DNA of 64,000 bases from Pyrococcus sp. ST04 (GTDB lineage Archaea; Methanobacteriota_B; Thermococci; Thermococcales; Thermococcaceae), in the NCBI RefSeq assembly GCF_000263735.1, contig NC_017946.1, positions 165,348 to 229,347 of the forward strand. The letters run 5' to 3'. Under the pieces are notes generated by a model. That model was not told the DNA's origin and ran no database searches. It saw only the letters and a list, made by a program, of their open reading frames with translations. Shown here piece by piece: positions 53,993 through 63,004 of this stretch. Each line of letters starts with the position of its first letter. Positions within the stretch are counted from its first letter, which is position 1. The position numbers were made by a program, and so were the translations under genes.

Positions 53993-55702
53993 TCACCCTT
54001 TGGCCCTCTTTTTCACTTTAATCGCAATACCTTTCCTCGCCCTCACCATTTCACTGCCGCTCAACACGGCCTTACCAACTGCAACAACCTTCCCATCCCT
54101 AACAACGCCAACGAAGTCGCCTGGTCTAATACGCTCATCAGCACTCTCAACGCCAGCGGCAAAAACATCTCCCCTAATTTCAAAATCAACCTCGACCCAG
54201 TATGATTTCAGTGAGTCATAAACTCTCTGCATTCCAGCAGGAGTCACGCTTATAGTCCCTTCCTGAAATGTTCCAGTCTGAACATTATTTACAATAACCC
54301 TCAGCATTTTAGAACCAATTATTTGAGCATTTTCAGGCAGTATGGCCTCCCCAGCACCCAGACCAAAGTAGTAATCGAAAACCTTCCTAACGTTCTCGTA
54401 AAATCTGTACCTGCGATAAGCCTTGTCAACATCTCTCAGGTCGTATTCAGATAGCACCTTTGTAAGCCTTGAAAGTGAGTCCTTTGAAGTCGTTGAATCT
54501 CCAACTGCAGTAAATATGACGTCTCTCCCGGTAATTTCCATTGCCATCTTCACGGCCTCTTTATATCCACCCTCAACATGGGCAATTATTGGGATATCTG
54601 GATATTTTTCAAGAACTTCAGCCAAAAGCTCGCCAGCAAATTTAATCTCACTCTCACTCCAATGCCCAGTAACAACTATGTCATATTTTGCAAGCCACTC
54701 CCACTCCCTGGGAACCACGCCATATGGAGAAGTAACGATGAGCTCATGAATCCTGTAAGACTTATCTCCTAACGCCTCCTTAACGGCCTTTCTATACAGA
54801 GTATGTGATCTTGACCTTGAATAGGGCTTCTTAGCAGAGCATGGAAGGATGAGAAGAAGCTCAATATCTTCAGGAGGTTTAAATCGTTCAATAACCCTCG
54901 AACGCCACCTAAAAACTTCTGGTCTCGTCATTGAATGGTCACTTATAAACACGACAGTTCTGTCAGATATTGGAGTGTATTTTTCGAGGTAGTCCATATG
55001 CTCCCTGTCCGCTATTCTCAAGATTCCAACATTCATAGCTGTTGGAAGGAAATTTTCGACCAGGTATCTAAGCTTATTTTCTTCTATTGCAATTTTAATC
55101 AGCTTGATCATTCTCCTAGCAAACTCCAGGGGATCGCCTTGGGAATCCCATATTATTGGGGAAAATTGTGTAAAGGCAAGGCCTTCAAATTCATAAATTT
55201 TCAAGGATCTTACATCGAATGCATCAATTCCTAGATATACTGCCAAAGGATACAAGAATGGCTCAAGATCCGTTATTAGAACAGCATTCGGAAATTTTTC
55301 TCTCAAAGCTCTTATTGTGTTAACGAATCCCCTATAATCCCTTACCATTACCTTCGAATTTCCAATATATATCGCTTCAAATTCATTTTCCTCAATTATT
55401 TTAAAGAACTCTCCATAATATTTGTCCCTTTTTAAGGCCGGGAAATAGAATGTATTGAATTTTGAATAATCTACCTCCAAAATCCTCTTTATTGCCTTTT
55501 TTATGACCTCGTCAGGAGTATAATAGCTTAGTGGGATAGCGGGGGCTAAATTAAAGTCATACTCACTGTAATTTTTGGGATAGAAGAACGAATTAAAAGG
55601 AGAAATTGTGAAGTCAATGCCAGCTAAGGCCGGAGTCTGGACTGGAGGATCTAACCTTATAACCCCTAACCTTCCTGGTCCGTCGTGCTTAACTACTTCC
55701 AT
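53993..55702 (-). CDS. arcS: Archaeosine synthase
   Basis: 569 residues. The N-terminal part resembles TGT barrels (MEVVKHDGPGRLGVIRLD; PALAGIDFTISPFNSF) but lacks transglycosylase residues. LPCSAKKPYSRSRSHTLYRK, at about residue 290, is the PC-x(n)-KPY-x-x-S-x-x-H motif unique to ArcS. A PUA domain ends the protein (PGDFVGVVRDGKVVAVGKAV LSGSEM). ArcS converts preQ0 in tRNA position 15 to archaeosine or its lysine intermediate. QueC, encoded at 6598-7317, makes the precursor. Upstream and downstream genes are 6 bases apart on both sides. Confidence 0.93.
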   Translation of the reverse strand: MEVVKHDGPGRLGVIRLDPPVQTPALAGIDFTISPFNSFFYPKNYSEYDFNLAPAIPLSYYTPDEVIKKAIKRILEVDYSKFNTFYFPALKRDKYYGEFFKIIEENEFEAIYIGNSKVMVRDYRGFVNTIRALREKFPNAVLITDLEPFLYPLAVYLGIDAFDVRSLKIYEFEGLAFTQFSPIIWDSQGDPLEFARRMIKLIKIAIEENKLRYLVENFLPTAMNVGILRIADREHMDYLEKYTPISDRTVVFISDHSMTRPEVFRWRSRVIERFKPPEDIELLLILPCSAKKPYSRSRSHTLYRKAVKEALGDKSYRIHELIVTSPYGVVPREWEWLAKYDIVVTGHWSESEIKFAGELLAEVLEKYPDIPIIAHVEGGYKEAVKMAMEITGRDVIFTAVGDSTTSKDSLSRLTKVLSEYDLRDVDKAYRRYRFYENVRKVFDYYFGLGAGEAILPENAQIIGSKMLRVIVNNVQTGTFQEGTISVTPAGMQRVYDSLKSYWVEVDFEIRGDVFAAGVESADERIRPGDFVGVVRDGKVVAVGKAVLSGSEMVRARKGIAIKVKKRAKG

Positions 55703-55708
55703 GTTCGC

Positions 55709-56611
55709 TCACACAAGATTGTACCTCTGGAGGAGAAGGATCTCATCGAGGGTAAGCTTTTCACCACGCTTGAACTTTTCAAGTGCCTGGACTGCTTTCT
55801 CGAAGTTAGCATCCCTCTTTGCCATCATTCTTGCAACTAGTTTGTATGCTATCAACTCCTTGTGCTTCTGGTCATACTCGAGTATCTTCCTATCAAGCTC
55901 CCTGAGCTGTCTTCTAACTTCCCTTATTTTCTCCCTAAGTTCAAGAACCTTCTGATGGTACTCGTCAGCCTCTTTCTTCACTTCATCTGCCTTCTGGTAT
56001 GTCTTGATCATCTGCTCATGATACTGCTGGCTCTGATTTGCGAGTTGCTGAATTTCTAGAGTTATAGCTCTTCTAGCTTTCTTGAGTTGGTCTATTTTCT
56101 TTCTGACTTCTTGGAGCTTATTATTGAATCTTTCAATTTGCTGGAGGATTTCAAGCTCAGTTGCAAGAACCTGAATTTGATCAACTATCTGCCTCTCCCT
56201 TTCAGGAGTTATGTTTGGATTAGTTTGAAGCTCCCACTCAAGCTTCTCTATTCTCTCTTCTATTTTATCCTTTGGCATTTTTAGCCTTCTAAGCTGCCTG
56301 AACTCGTCTCTCTTGGTTCTATATTCCAAAGCCTCCTGATAAAGGAGATCAAGCTTTGCATTTATCTCTTCCCTATTTTTCTTTAATTCTTTTATTTTTG
56401 CATTTATCTCATCTCTCTTTGCTTTAAACTCTCTAGCTTTCTCTCTCAGCCTTTTTACTTCTGCGTTCTTCTCATCCCTTTTCTGAATCCACATGTTAAG
56501 CTCTTGTTGAAGCTCTTCCAGCTTTAGCTCTATGTTCCTCTTTTCTTCCTGAAGAGCTTCAAGCTCTCTCTTGATTCTCCTAATTTCCTCTGGGTCAACT
56601 TTCACTTGCAT
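55709..56611 (-). CDS. Archaeal coiled-coil protein (COG1340-type)
   Basis: 300 residues, nearly all long helices: MQVKVDPEEIRRIKRELEAL through LIAYKLVARMMAKRDANFEK. Heptads run almost throughout; only the last 60 residues (ANFEKAVQALEKFKRGEKLT, LDEILLLQRYNLV) look globular. It belongs to the archaeal COG1340 group of unknown function. First gene of the operon with arcS and the COG1818-type gene, so possibly tied to tRNA metabolism or ribosomes, but this is context only. Confidence 0.8.
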   Translation of the reverse strand: MQVKVDPEEIRRIKRELEALQEEKRNIELKLEELQQELNMWIQKRDEKNAEVKRLREKAREFKAKRDEINAKIKELKKNREEINAKLDLLYQEALEYRTKRDEFRQLRRLKMPKDKIEERIEKLEWELQTNPNITPERERQIVDQIQVLATELEILQQIERFNNKLQEVRKKIDQLKKARRAITLEIQQLANQSQQYHEQMIKTYQKADEVKKEADEYHQKVLELREKIREVRRQLRELDRKILEYDQKHKELIAYKLVARMMAKRDANFEKAVQALEKFKRGEKLTLDEILLLQRYNLV

Positions 56612-56744
56612 ATTCCTTCCCCTTTCCCACTTTTAGAATAGAGGCTTCTCATGAGTTCAGGCCCCGCTAATGTGGGGAGAAATTTTTTCCAATAAAAACT
56701 TTTCTCTCTTCTCAAAACTTTTAACTTAAGAGGGATACGCTCAT

Positions 56745-57557
56745 GTGATGATAGAATTCAAGGATGTGTGGTTCTGGTATGAGAATGGAAAACCAGTTTT
56801 GAAATCAGTTAGCTTTGAGTTTAAAGGAGGAATTTTAGCAATAGTTGGGCCAAACGGAAGTGGAAAAACAACTCTCGCTAAAATGATGAACGGCCTCCTC
56901 AAACCAAAAAAAGGCAGGATAGTCGTTGATGGTATAAAGGTCAATGAAAGAAGCGTTGCTGAGATGAGCAAGATCGTTGGTTATGTTTTCCAAAATCCAG
57001 ACTCAATGTTCTTTGAAGAAACAGTTTTTAAGGAAGTAGCATTTGGTCCAAGGAATCTCGGATTAAGCGAAGATGAAGTTAAAAAGAGAGTTAAATGGGC
57101 TTTAAAAGTTGTTGGACTTGAAGGATTTGAAGAAAGGGATCCTTTTGAGTTGAGTGGTGGTGAAAAACAGAGATTAGCCATAGCCTGCATACTTGCAATG
57201 AAACCCAAATACTTAGTCCTTGATGAGCCAACGACGGGTCTTGACGAAAGAGCATTGAGAAAACTAGTTAAAGTTATAATATCGTTGAGAAGAGAAGGGC
57301 ACTCCATAATAGTAATAACCCACGACATGGAGTTCGTTATGAAAGTTGCCGATAAGGTTCTGCTACTTGTTAACGGAGAATTAAAGTTTTTTGGAGATGT
57401 TAAAGAATTCTTCAAGCTTAATCTTAGAGAATATAGCTTGGAAGAACCTGAAATATTAAAAATAGCCCGAAAGATAGGAATAGATTTCGTCAGGGATATC
57501 ACTGATATTCTCTCCATCCTTTGGAATAGAGCTTCCAACACACAAAGAGGTGGTTAG
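56745..57557 (+). CDS. ecfA: ECF transporter ATPase (CbiO/EcfA type)
   Basis: 270 residues. Walker A VGPNGSGKTTLAKMMNGLL, Q-loop VGYVFQNPDSMFFEETVFKE VAFGP, signature LSGGEKQRLAIACILAMKP and Walker B YLVLDEPTTGLDERALRKL are all intact. The NPDxxFF/FxEVAFGPxNLG signature is specific to ECF energising modules. Followed two bases later by the EcfT transmembrane gene. No S-component is next to it, so it could serve several vitamins or metals with distant S-components. Confidence 0.9.
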   Translation: MMIEFKDVWFWYENGKPVLKSVSFEFKGGILAIVGPNGSGKTTLAKMMNGLLKPKKGRIVVDGIKVNERSVAEMSKIVGYVFQNPDSMFFEETVFKEVAFGPRNLGLSEDEVKKRVKWALKVVGLEGFEERDPFELSGGEKQRLAIACILAMKPKYLVLDEPTTGLDERALRKLVKVIISLRREGHSIIVITHDMEFVMKVADKVLLLVNGELKFFGDVKEFFKLNLREYSLEEPEILKIARKIGIDFVRDITDILSILWNRASNTQRGG

Positions 57558-57560
57558 GAG

Positions 57561-58295
57561 ATGATGTTCTCCTTGTACGTTGAGAGGGATTCAATCTTAC
57601 ACTCCCTGGACCCAAGGGTTAAAATCATTGGAACGGCAATATTTACGACACTCGGCTTATTAACCAAGGATCCCCTGTTTTCTCCACTGATATTCATCTT
57701 AGTCCTCTTAACCTTTAAATTCTTGGGAAAGCTCGATTTTAAAGTTCAATTAACAGCTCTAAAGCCACTAACCCCCATATTTCTCCTAACATTCATAAGC
57801 TGGCCAATAATAATCGATCCTTGGGAAAAAGGAGCTCTTATTGGAGTAGCCTATACATTTAGGATAATGGGAATTACATTAATAGCCTTCGGCCTCATGA
57901 TGACAACTAAGCAGAGGGATTTGATTAGGGGATTCACAAAGTTAGGGTTGCCCTATGAAATCGGACTAGCCGTTCTTATAGCCCTTAGATACATCCCAAC
58001 GATATACTCGATAGCCCAGAACGTAATGGACGCACAAAAGAGTAGGGGACTTGAGCTCGAGAAGGGAAATTTTATCCAGAGAGCAAAGAAAATGGCAACA
58101 ATAATAATTCCCCTACTTGTAATAACCATAAGAACCGCCCATGAGCTTGCAATAGCAATGGAAAGCAGAGCATTTGGAGCCTCAAAAAAGAGAACATACT
58201 TAGTAGACCTGAAGATGAAAAAGATTGATTACCTAGCTCTCGGCATTATTCTTTCTGTTGCCCTACTTTACCTGGGAATAAAAGTTCTTCTTTGA
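57561..58295 (+). CDS. ecfT: ECF transporter transmembrane component (EcfT)
   Basis: 244 residues with five to six membrane helices. The cytoplasmic Ala-Arg-Gly coupling motif appears as AQKSRGLELEKGNFIQRAKK and ESRAFGASKKRTYLVDLKMK. It contacts the EcfA ATPase encoded just upstream. Only one ATPase gene is present, so a homodimer or distant second ATPase is likely. The 3' end overlaps the convergent unknown gene by 50 bases. Confidence 0.88.
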   Translation: MMFSLYVERDSILHSLDPRVKIIGTAIFTTLGLLTKDPLFSPLIFILVLLTFKFLGKLDFKVQLTALKPLTPIFLLTFISWPIIIDPWEKGALIGVAYTFRIMGITLIAFGLMMTTKQRDLIRGFTKLGLPYEIGLAVLIALRYIPTIYSIAQNVMDAQKSRGLELEKGNFIQRAKKMATIIIPLLVITIRTAHELAIAMESRAFGASKKRTYLVDLKMKKIDYLALGIILSVALLYLGIKVLL

Positions 58296-58857
58296 CAGAG
58301 AGCTCATGCTCTCCCAAAGATGCTAAATTGTCTAAGTAAGTTCTAAGAACAGTTAGTCCGGCCTTATACTTTCCCCTATAATGAGACACCCTTACAACCA
58401 AAAGCTGCTCGAACAGCTCCGGTACATCAAAAATTCTTCTAGCCTCTCCAAGTATGTCAAGTTCATTTAAGTTTTGCTCTTCTGCAATGAACACCCCATA
58501 AAGCCCCTTACTGTCAATCATCTTTTTTATTTCAAAAAGCTGTTTCCCATTAATCCCAAGAACGTTGAATGAGCCAACGGCAATCACAGAGCTCTCATCA
58601 ACAAATTCTAGTGCAGAAAAAACGTCTTCAAGAGAGTAAACTCTTGCAAATAAAATATCACCAGAGTGTATCCTAGATGATACATCCATATAGTAGAAGG
58701 TGCCGACGGAAGAAAGGATCAAGTTTAGGACGTAGGAATAAGCCAGCTGATCCGTAACTATGATACCAGCTATATCGCCTTGCCTAAGAGACCCTACAAT
58801 CTCAGATATCTCACCAAACACGTTTAGAGAGGGTTCTGAAGCAAGCTTCCGAAACAT
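58246..58857 (-). CDS. Unknown protein, RecA/P-loop-like fold without clear Walker A
   Basis: 203 residues with an alternating alpha/beta pattern: GDIAGIIVTDQLAYSYVLNL, GTFYYMDVSSRIHSGDILFA, SSVIAVGSFNVLGINGKQLF and GVFIAEEQNLNELDILGEAR. The last 40 residues (LLVVRVSHYRGKYKAGLTVL) resemble the strand-turn region of RadB-like paralogues, but no GxxxxGKT is seen, so ATP binding is doubtful. TATA-like GTTAAATAT lies 27 bases before the ATG, so leaderless. Overlaps ecfT 3' end by 50 bases. Confidence 0.65.
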   Translation of the reverse strand: MFRKLASEPSLNVFGEISEIVGSLRQGDIAGIIVTDQLAYSYVLNLILSSVGTFYYMDVSSRIHSGDILFARVYSLEDVFSALEFVDESSVIAVGSFNVLGINGKQLFEIKKMIDSKGLYGVFIAEEQNLNELDILGEARRIFDVPELFEQLLVVRVSHYRGKYKAGLTVLRTYLDNLASLGEHELSVKEELLFPGKVGQQKE

Positions 58858-58892
58858 ACAGATTAAGTTAGTGGGGAGATATTTAACATTTC

Positions 58893-58949
58893 CGTCTCGG
58901 ACAACCGAGTGCTCATCACCTATCAGACAGTGCCGGTTTCCTCATTGAC
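58893..58949 (-). ncRNA. C/D box sRNA (candidate 4)
   Basis: Minus-strand order: C ATGAGGA (58939-58945, one change from RTGATGA), 12-base guide AACCGGCACTGT (58927-58938), D' CTGA (58923-58926), C' GTGATGA (58913-58919), 12-base guide GCACTCGGTTGT (58901-58912), D CCGA (58897-58900). The C box contains the TGA stop codon of the DUF63 gene on the same strand. Confidence 0.75.
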
Positions 58950-59736
58950 AAACTATCTGCAATACCATCTGAGCAGGATCCCTTATCCCAGGCCCCAACC
59001 CAAGGATATAAATCGCCAAATACCAATAATTTCTCTCTTCCTCCTCCGGAACCATTTTCGTAAGTATGTAATATACCGCAATGAGTATCACCGTTATCCA
59101 GGGATAATAAGCGTAAGCACCTAGCCAACTCACAAGATGAGATTCAATCCAATGAACCTCCCTATAGTGGTAGAAATGGATGGCCACAACGGTCGAAGCT
59201 ATGTCAAAGTAATGGGCAAGGACAGGATATAAATAGAGTCTCTCAAAGGGTTTATACCTGTAAAAGATAAGCACAGCCACAAAACTAATGAATGTATGAA
59301 GAAGCGTTAATTCATAGGGTTTCCAGCATTTAGCGTTCATCACGAGAAGATAATTAGCATACAAAGCCAATGCAACCCCCCAAGCGAATGTTAACTTTGG
59401 ATAAAGCCTCAACTTAACGTCAGCGATAAGTACGGGGACTATCAAGAAGAATGCCGTAAAGAATATCCCCGGAGTTAGAATCCACGGGTTCGGTTTTAGA
59501 ACTCCACCATCAACCAAAGCCCTAACAGTAGCTCCAAAAATAACCATAGGGGTTACTGCGAGAAATAACCTCTCATCGACCTTTATTTTGAGGGGCTTTA
59601 TTATGTACCTGTAGGTATATATCACGGCAAATCCAAATACCAAGGCATACACAAGGGTGTTTATTGGATTATATCCCTCCCTCGTGTACATTGGCCTGAT
59701 AAAATACTCCCAAAGAAACTGATGGATATCAACCAT
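58942..59736 (-). CDS. DUF63-family membrane protein
   Basis: About 264 residues with seven to eight membrane helices. MVDIHQFLWEYFIRPMYTRE followed by GYNPINTLVYALVFGFAVIY is the family opening; VLAHYFDIASTVVAIHFYHY REVHW and PGIRDPAQMVLQIVCQ follow. DUF63 is an archaeal membrane family of unknown role. The start at 59736 is preferred over 59784 because the latter would lie 10 bases from the divergent nucS start, and a TATA-like GGTTAAAAAG fits the shorter form. Stop codon inside the C/D sRNA C box. Confidence 0.82.
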   Translation of the reverse strand: MVDIHQFLWEYFIRPMYTREGYNPINTLVYALVFGFAVIYTYRYIIKPLKIKVDERLFLAVTPMVIFGATVRALVDGGVLKPNPWILTPGIFFTAFFLIVPVLIADVKLRLYPKLTFAWGVALALYANYLLVMNAKCWKPYELTLLHTFISFVAVLIFYRYKPFERLYLYPVLAHYFDIASTVVAIHFYHYREVHWIESHLVSWLGAYAYYPWITVILIAVYYILTKMVPEEEERNYWYLAIYILGLGPGIRDPAQMVLQIVCQ

Positions 59737-59794
59737 TTGAGCCCCCAGGAAGTTAGATAGGAATGATCTTTTTAACCTTTTCACAAATTACCAA

Positions 59795-60553
59795 ATGACT
59801 ATGAACAAAGTCATTATTAAAGAGAAACCAACGGCAGATGAAATTAAAGAGCTACTGGATATTGCTGAAAAATATGGGGGAGTCATTACAATATTTGCCA
59901 AATGCAAGGTCTATTATGAAGGGAGAGCAAAAAGCGAGCTGGGAGAAGGAGATAGGATAATTATAATTAAACCTGACGGAAGTTTTCTGATTCATCAAAA
60001 TAAAAAGAGGGAGCCTGTGAACTGGCAGCCCCCAGGAAGTTCAGTAAGGATAGAGGGAAACACCATAATAAGCATTAGAAGAAAACCTAGGGAAAAGCTT
60101 GAAGTTGAAGTATTAGAGGCATATTCTGGGATAGTGTTCTTTGCAGAGGATTACGAAGAGCTTGCTCTAACAGGTAGCGAGGCTGAAATGGCCGAATTAA
60201 TTTTTCAAAACCCAGATATAATTGAAAAGGGATTTAAGCCCCTCTTCAGAGAGAAGCCAATAAAACACGGAATCGTTGATATATTGGGAGTTGACAAGGA
60301 GGGAAATATCGTAGTTCTAGAGCTGAAAAGAAGAAGAGCCGATTTACATGCCGTTAGCCAACTAAAAAGATACGTTGAATCCTTAAAAGAAGAATATAAG
60401 AGAAAAGTTAGAGGAATTTTAGTTGCCCCCTCTTTAACAGAAGGAGCTAGAAAGTTGCTTGAGAAGGAAGGACTAGAATTCAAGAGACTTGAACCGCCAA
60501 AAAGGAAAGATAAAAAGTCAAGAGGAAAGCAAAAAACACTAGATTTCTTCTAA
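59795..60553 (+). CDS. nucS: Mismatch-specific endonuclease NucS
   Basis: 252 residues. The N-terminal DNA-binding half has EKYGGVITIFAKCKVYYEGR and GDRIIIIKPDGSFLIHQNKK. The RecB-like nuclease core is KHGIVDILGVDKEGNIVVLE, continuing LKRRRADLHAVSQLKRYVES, with the Asp/Glu/Lys triad. The C-terminal QKTLDFF is a PCNA-interacting PIP box. NucS/EndoMS cuts mismatched DNA in archaea lacking MutS/MutL. Divergent from DUF63; overlaps DUF473 gene convergently by four bases. Confidence 0.94.
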   Translation: MTMNKVIIKEKPTADEIKELLDIAEKYGGVITIFAKCKVYYEGRAKSELGEGDRIIIIKPDGSFLIHQNKKREPVNWQPPGSSVRIEGNTIISIRRKPREKLEVEVLEAYSGIVFFAEDYEELALTGSEAEMAELIFQNPDIIEKGFKPLFREKPIKHGIVDILGVDKEGNIVVLELKRRRADLHAVSQLKRYVESLKEEYKRKVRGILVAPSLTEGARKLLEKEGLEFKRLEPPKRKDKKSRGKQKTLDFF

Positions 60554-60930
60554 CCCATGTTCATTTCGTGATGCATCATTTCTCTAACCTTCACAAAGAC
60601 TATTCCATTCCTCTCCTCAACCTCAATTATCCTCCCAAGACCAACAAGCCTAAGCTGAACTCTGCAAATATTAATCTCCCTTTCATCACTCTCCTCCCAA
60701 GGTATCCTCTGAGAAGTCCTTTCTATTCTGATAACCCTCGCAACAATGCCTTCAGTACCTCTTGTAACATCTTCAAGCGATTCATAGGTTAGAAAAACAA
60801 GATCCCCCTCTTTGACATTCTCAAGAACAAGATAGTTCTTAGCACTCCTTATTTCTATGGTTCGAAAGGGATTCCTAAGCAAAGCATCCAAAGCTCTTCT
60901 TGCAATTCCAGAGAGAAGAGGAAGTTCCAT
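60550..60930 (-). CDS. DUF473-family protein
   Basis: About 126 residues from ATG 60930, chosen because GAGGTGGTT precedes it. MELPLLSGIARRALDALLRN is followed by two beta-rich stretches (VKEGDLVFLTYESLEDVTRG; GTEGIVARVIRIERTSQRIP) and a C-terminus RIIEVEERNGIVFVKVREMM. The length and strand pattern fit DUF473, an archaeal family of unknown function. It follows the PAC2 gene by 10 bases and is convergent with nucS. Confidence 0.8.
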   Translation of the reverse strand: MELPLLSGIARRALDALLRNPFRTIEIRSAKNYLVLENVKEGDLVFLTYESLEDVTRGTEGIVARVIRIERTSQRIPWEESDEREINICRVQLRLVGLGRIIEVEERNGIVFVKVREMMHHEMNMG

Positions 60931-60940
60931 TTTAACCACC

Positions 60941-61669
60941 TCACAAATACATAGTTTCATACTGCTTCTCAACTTTTCTCCTTGCCTCTTCCATTTGTTC
61001 ATGCATTTTCCTGAGTTGCTCCTCAATCATTTCAGCTTCCTTAATTAGAGGTTCTGTAGAAACTTCAAAGTTGAGCATCTTCTTCAGGACCTCCACAACG
61101 TTGGCAGCTGCTCTTGGATCAGGTCTATCACCAAACGTTTCTCCCAACAGAACGTAGCTCTTAAGACCGAGTTTAGATGCTTCCCACAACAGCCTTCCAC
61201 TCATTCCACTTATTGAGCCAAATTTCAATATCTTTACTCCCAGCTCCTCAAGCTCCCGGTTCTCCTCCTCAGTACCTCCAACCCCCCAAACCTCAAACTT
61301 CTCTTTGAATAAACCAACTCCCATACCTCCAAGAGATATTACTTTCTCAGCGTTAACTCTCTTCAAGTACTCAGCCAGCTCCCTCGCTATCTCATTTATC
61401 AACGTCGGAGGGAGGTAGATATCTGCAACGGCGACAATTAAGTTGTCCCTGCCGTAAAATCTGAGAGGAGGATTGGGCTTCCCTTCAAGGATTAGTGTCA
61501 TAGGCGGGATAAATGGACTTTCGACATATCCTATCATTTCCATTTTAAGTTCCTTTGCAAGGAAATTTGCCGCTATATGTCCAACCAGCCCAATTCCAGG
61601 ATACCCCTCTATCAGAACAGCACTCTCAACCTCAGGAAGGACTATCTTTACTGGACTCCCGTTCGTCAT
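60941..61669 (-). CDS. PAC2-family protein (proteasome assembly chaperone-like, COG1938)
   Basis: 242 residues. ESAVLIEGYPGIGLVGHIAA is the PAC2 opening; VADIYLPPTLINEIARELAE and GRLLWEASKLGLKSYVLLGE follow, and a helical tail with EMIEEQLRKMHEQMEEARRK closes the protein. Archaeal members (PbaB-like) bind proteasome alpha subunits or act as unrelated scaffolds. The partner gene DUF473 is cotranscribed. Assembly role is inferred from family. Confidence 0.83.
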   Translation of the reverse strand: MTNGSPVKIVLPEVESAVLIEGYPGIGLVGHIAANFLAKELKMEMIGYVESPFIPPMTLILEGKPNPPLRFYGRDNLIVAVADIYLPPTLINEIARELAEYLKRVNAEKVISLGGMGVGLFKEKFEVWGVGGTEEENRELEELGVKILKFGSISGMSGRLLWEASKLGLKSYVLLGETFGDRPDPRAAANVVEVLKKMLNFEVSTEPLIKEAEMIEEQLRKMHEQMEEARRKVEKQYETMYL

Positions 61670-61782
61670 CCGACCACCAAATTATATTTCACATCAAAGG
61701 TAGTTAAGGTTTTGGAGTATCATTTCCACTGGAAAAGCAACTCTTAAATCCAAAAACCACCGAGATTAACAAGGTGATGGCT

Positions 61783-62556
61783 ATGCCAAAGATAGGAATC
61801 ATAGGCGGTTCTGGAGTATATGGAGTCTTTGAACCAAAGGAAACTGTAAAAGTGCACACACCCTATGGTAGACCCTCAGCTCCAGTAGAAATAGGAGAGA
61901 TTGAAGGTGTAGAAGTTGCATTTATCCCCAGACACGGAAAATATCACGAGTTCCCTCCCCACGAAGTTCCTTACAGGGCAAATATATGGGCCCTTAAAGA
62001 GTTAGGTGTGGAGAGAGTGATAGCAATAAACGCAGTTGGCTCACTAAAGGAAGAATATAAGCCAGGAGATATAGTGATAATCGACCAATTCATTGATTTC
62101 ACAAAGAAGAGAGAGTACACATTTTATAACGGACCAAGGGTTGCCCACATAAGTATGGCAGATCCCTTCTGTCCAGAACTGAGGAAAATATTTATTGAAA
62201 CGGCAAAAGAGCTAAACCTACCAGTTCACGAAAAAGGAACTTACATATGTATAGAAGGACCCAGATTCTCAACTAGAGCAGAATCGAAGATGTTTAGACA
62301 ATTTGCAGATGTCATCGGAATGACCCTTGTACCAGAGGTCAACTTAGCCAGAGAACTTGGAATGTGTTATGTAAACATCTCAACAGTCACTGACTACGAT
62401 GTCTGGGCAGAGAAACCAGTAGATGCTCAAGAAGTCCTCAGAGTCATGAAAGAAAATGAGGAAAAAGTTCAGAAACTTCTAAGAAAGGCAATTCCAAGAA
62501 TCCCAGAGGAGAGAAAGTGTGGCTGTGCGGACGTACTTAAGACAGCTTTCGTCTGA
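61783..62556 (+). CDS. mtnP: S-methyl-5'-thioadenosine phosphorylase
   Basis: 257 residues beginning [20 protein letters not shown], the phosphate-binding start of the PNP/MTAP family. [45 protein letters not shown] and [20 protein letters not shown] complete the active site. C-terminal cysteines ([11 protein letters not shown]) form the disulfides of the hyperthermophile enzyme. It recycles MTA from spermidine synthesis. AAGGTGATGG precedes the ATG. An ORB-like box lies at 61722-61736 upstream. Confidence 0.95.
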   Translation: MPKIGIIGGSGVYGVFEPKETVKVHTPYGRPSAPVEIGEIEGVEVAFIPRHGKYHEFPPHEVPYRANIWALKELGVERVIAINAVGSLKEEYKPGDIVIIDQFIDFTKKREYTFYNGPRVAHISMADPFCPELRKIFIETAKELNLPVHEKGTYICIEGPRFSTRAESKMFRQFADVIGMTLVPEVNLARELGMCYVNISTVTDYDVWAEKPVDAQEVLRVMKENEEKVQKLLRKAIPRIPEERKCGCADVLKTAFV

Positions 62557-62634
62557 TTCTTTCTTCACCTTTTGAGTAATAATTGAGCGTCTCGCTATTA
62601 TTATAAGTATTTGAGCATTTCTATCTTTATCGAA

Positions 62635-62668
62635 AAACCCCCAGAGTTTCATTTCCACTGGAACTCCA
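62635..62668 (-). promoter_or_regulatory. Origin recognition box 1
   Basis: On the minus strand: GGAGTTCCAGTGGAAATGAA, then ACTCTGGGGG. This is the archaeal ORB, with dyad element TTCCAGTGGAAA and a downstream G-string that sets polarity. Confidence 0.85.
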
Positions 62669-62924
62669 CGAGAGAGGTATCCCACAAAATTTTTGACGAT
62701 ACAAAATATGTAAAGAATATGACAGCGTCATGTTTACAATTGTAAAGTAAACAATGTTCATATAATGTACATTTTTGTACACCAACTTTGTATGTTTTTT
62801 CAGTAAAAAATTTTAGACATTTATAAGCTGTTCATAGATAAATATTTAAATAGGAAGTCGATCTAATAGGGGAGAGTGTTTGTTTCACAAGAGAAAATAA
62901 AAATTTTCTATGGTGTTTGCCGCC

Positions 62925-62957
62925 GAGTTCCAGTGGAAATGAAACTCTGGGGGGTTT
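62925..62957 (+). promoter_or_regulatory. Origin recognition box 2
   Basis: GAGTTCCAGTGGAAATGAAA and then CTCTGGGGGG on the plus strand, identical with ORB 1 over 29 bases but inverted. Confidence 0.85.
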
Positions 62958-63004
62958 CACTTCTGTTTAATTTTACATGATATGTAAACCAAATCTTTTA
63001 ACAA

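Noticed and set aside
56650-56690. CCCCGCTAATGTGGGG hairpin as another IS605-like element
   Set aside because: The loop and flanks do not match elements A-E and the AGGAGGTCAG end is absent.
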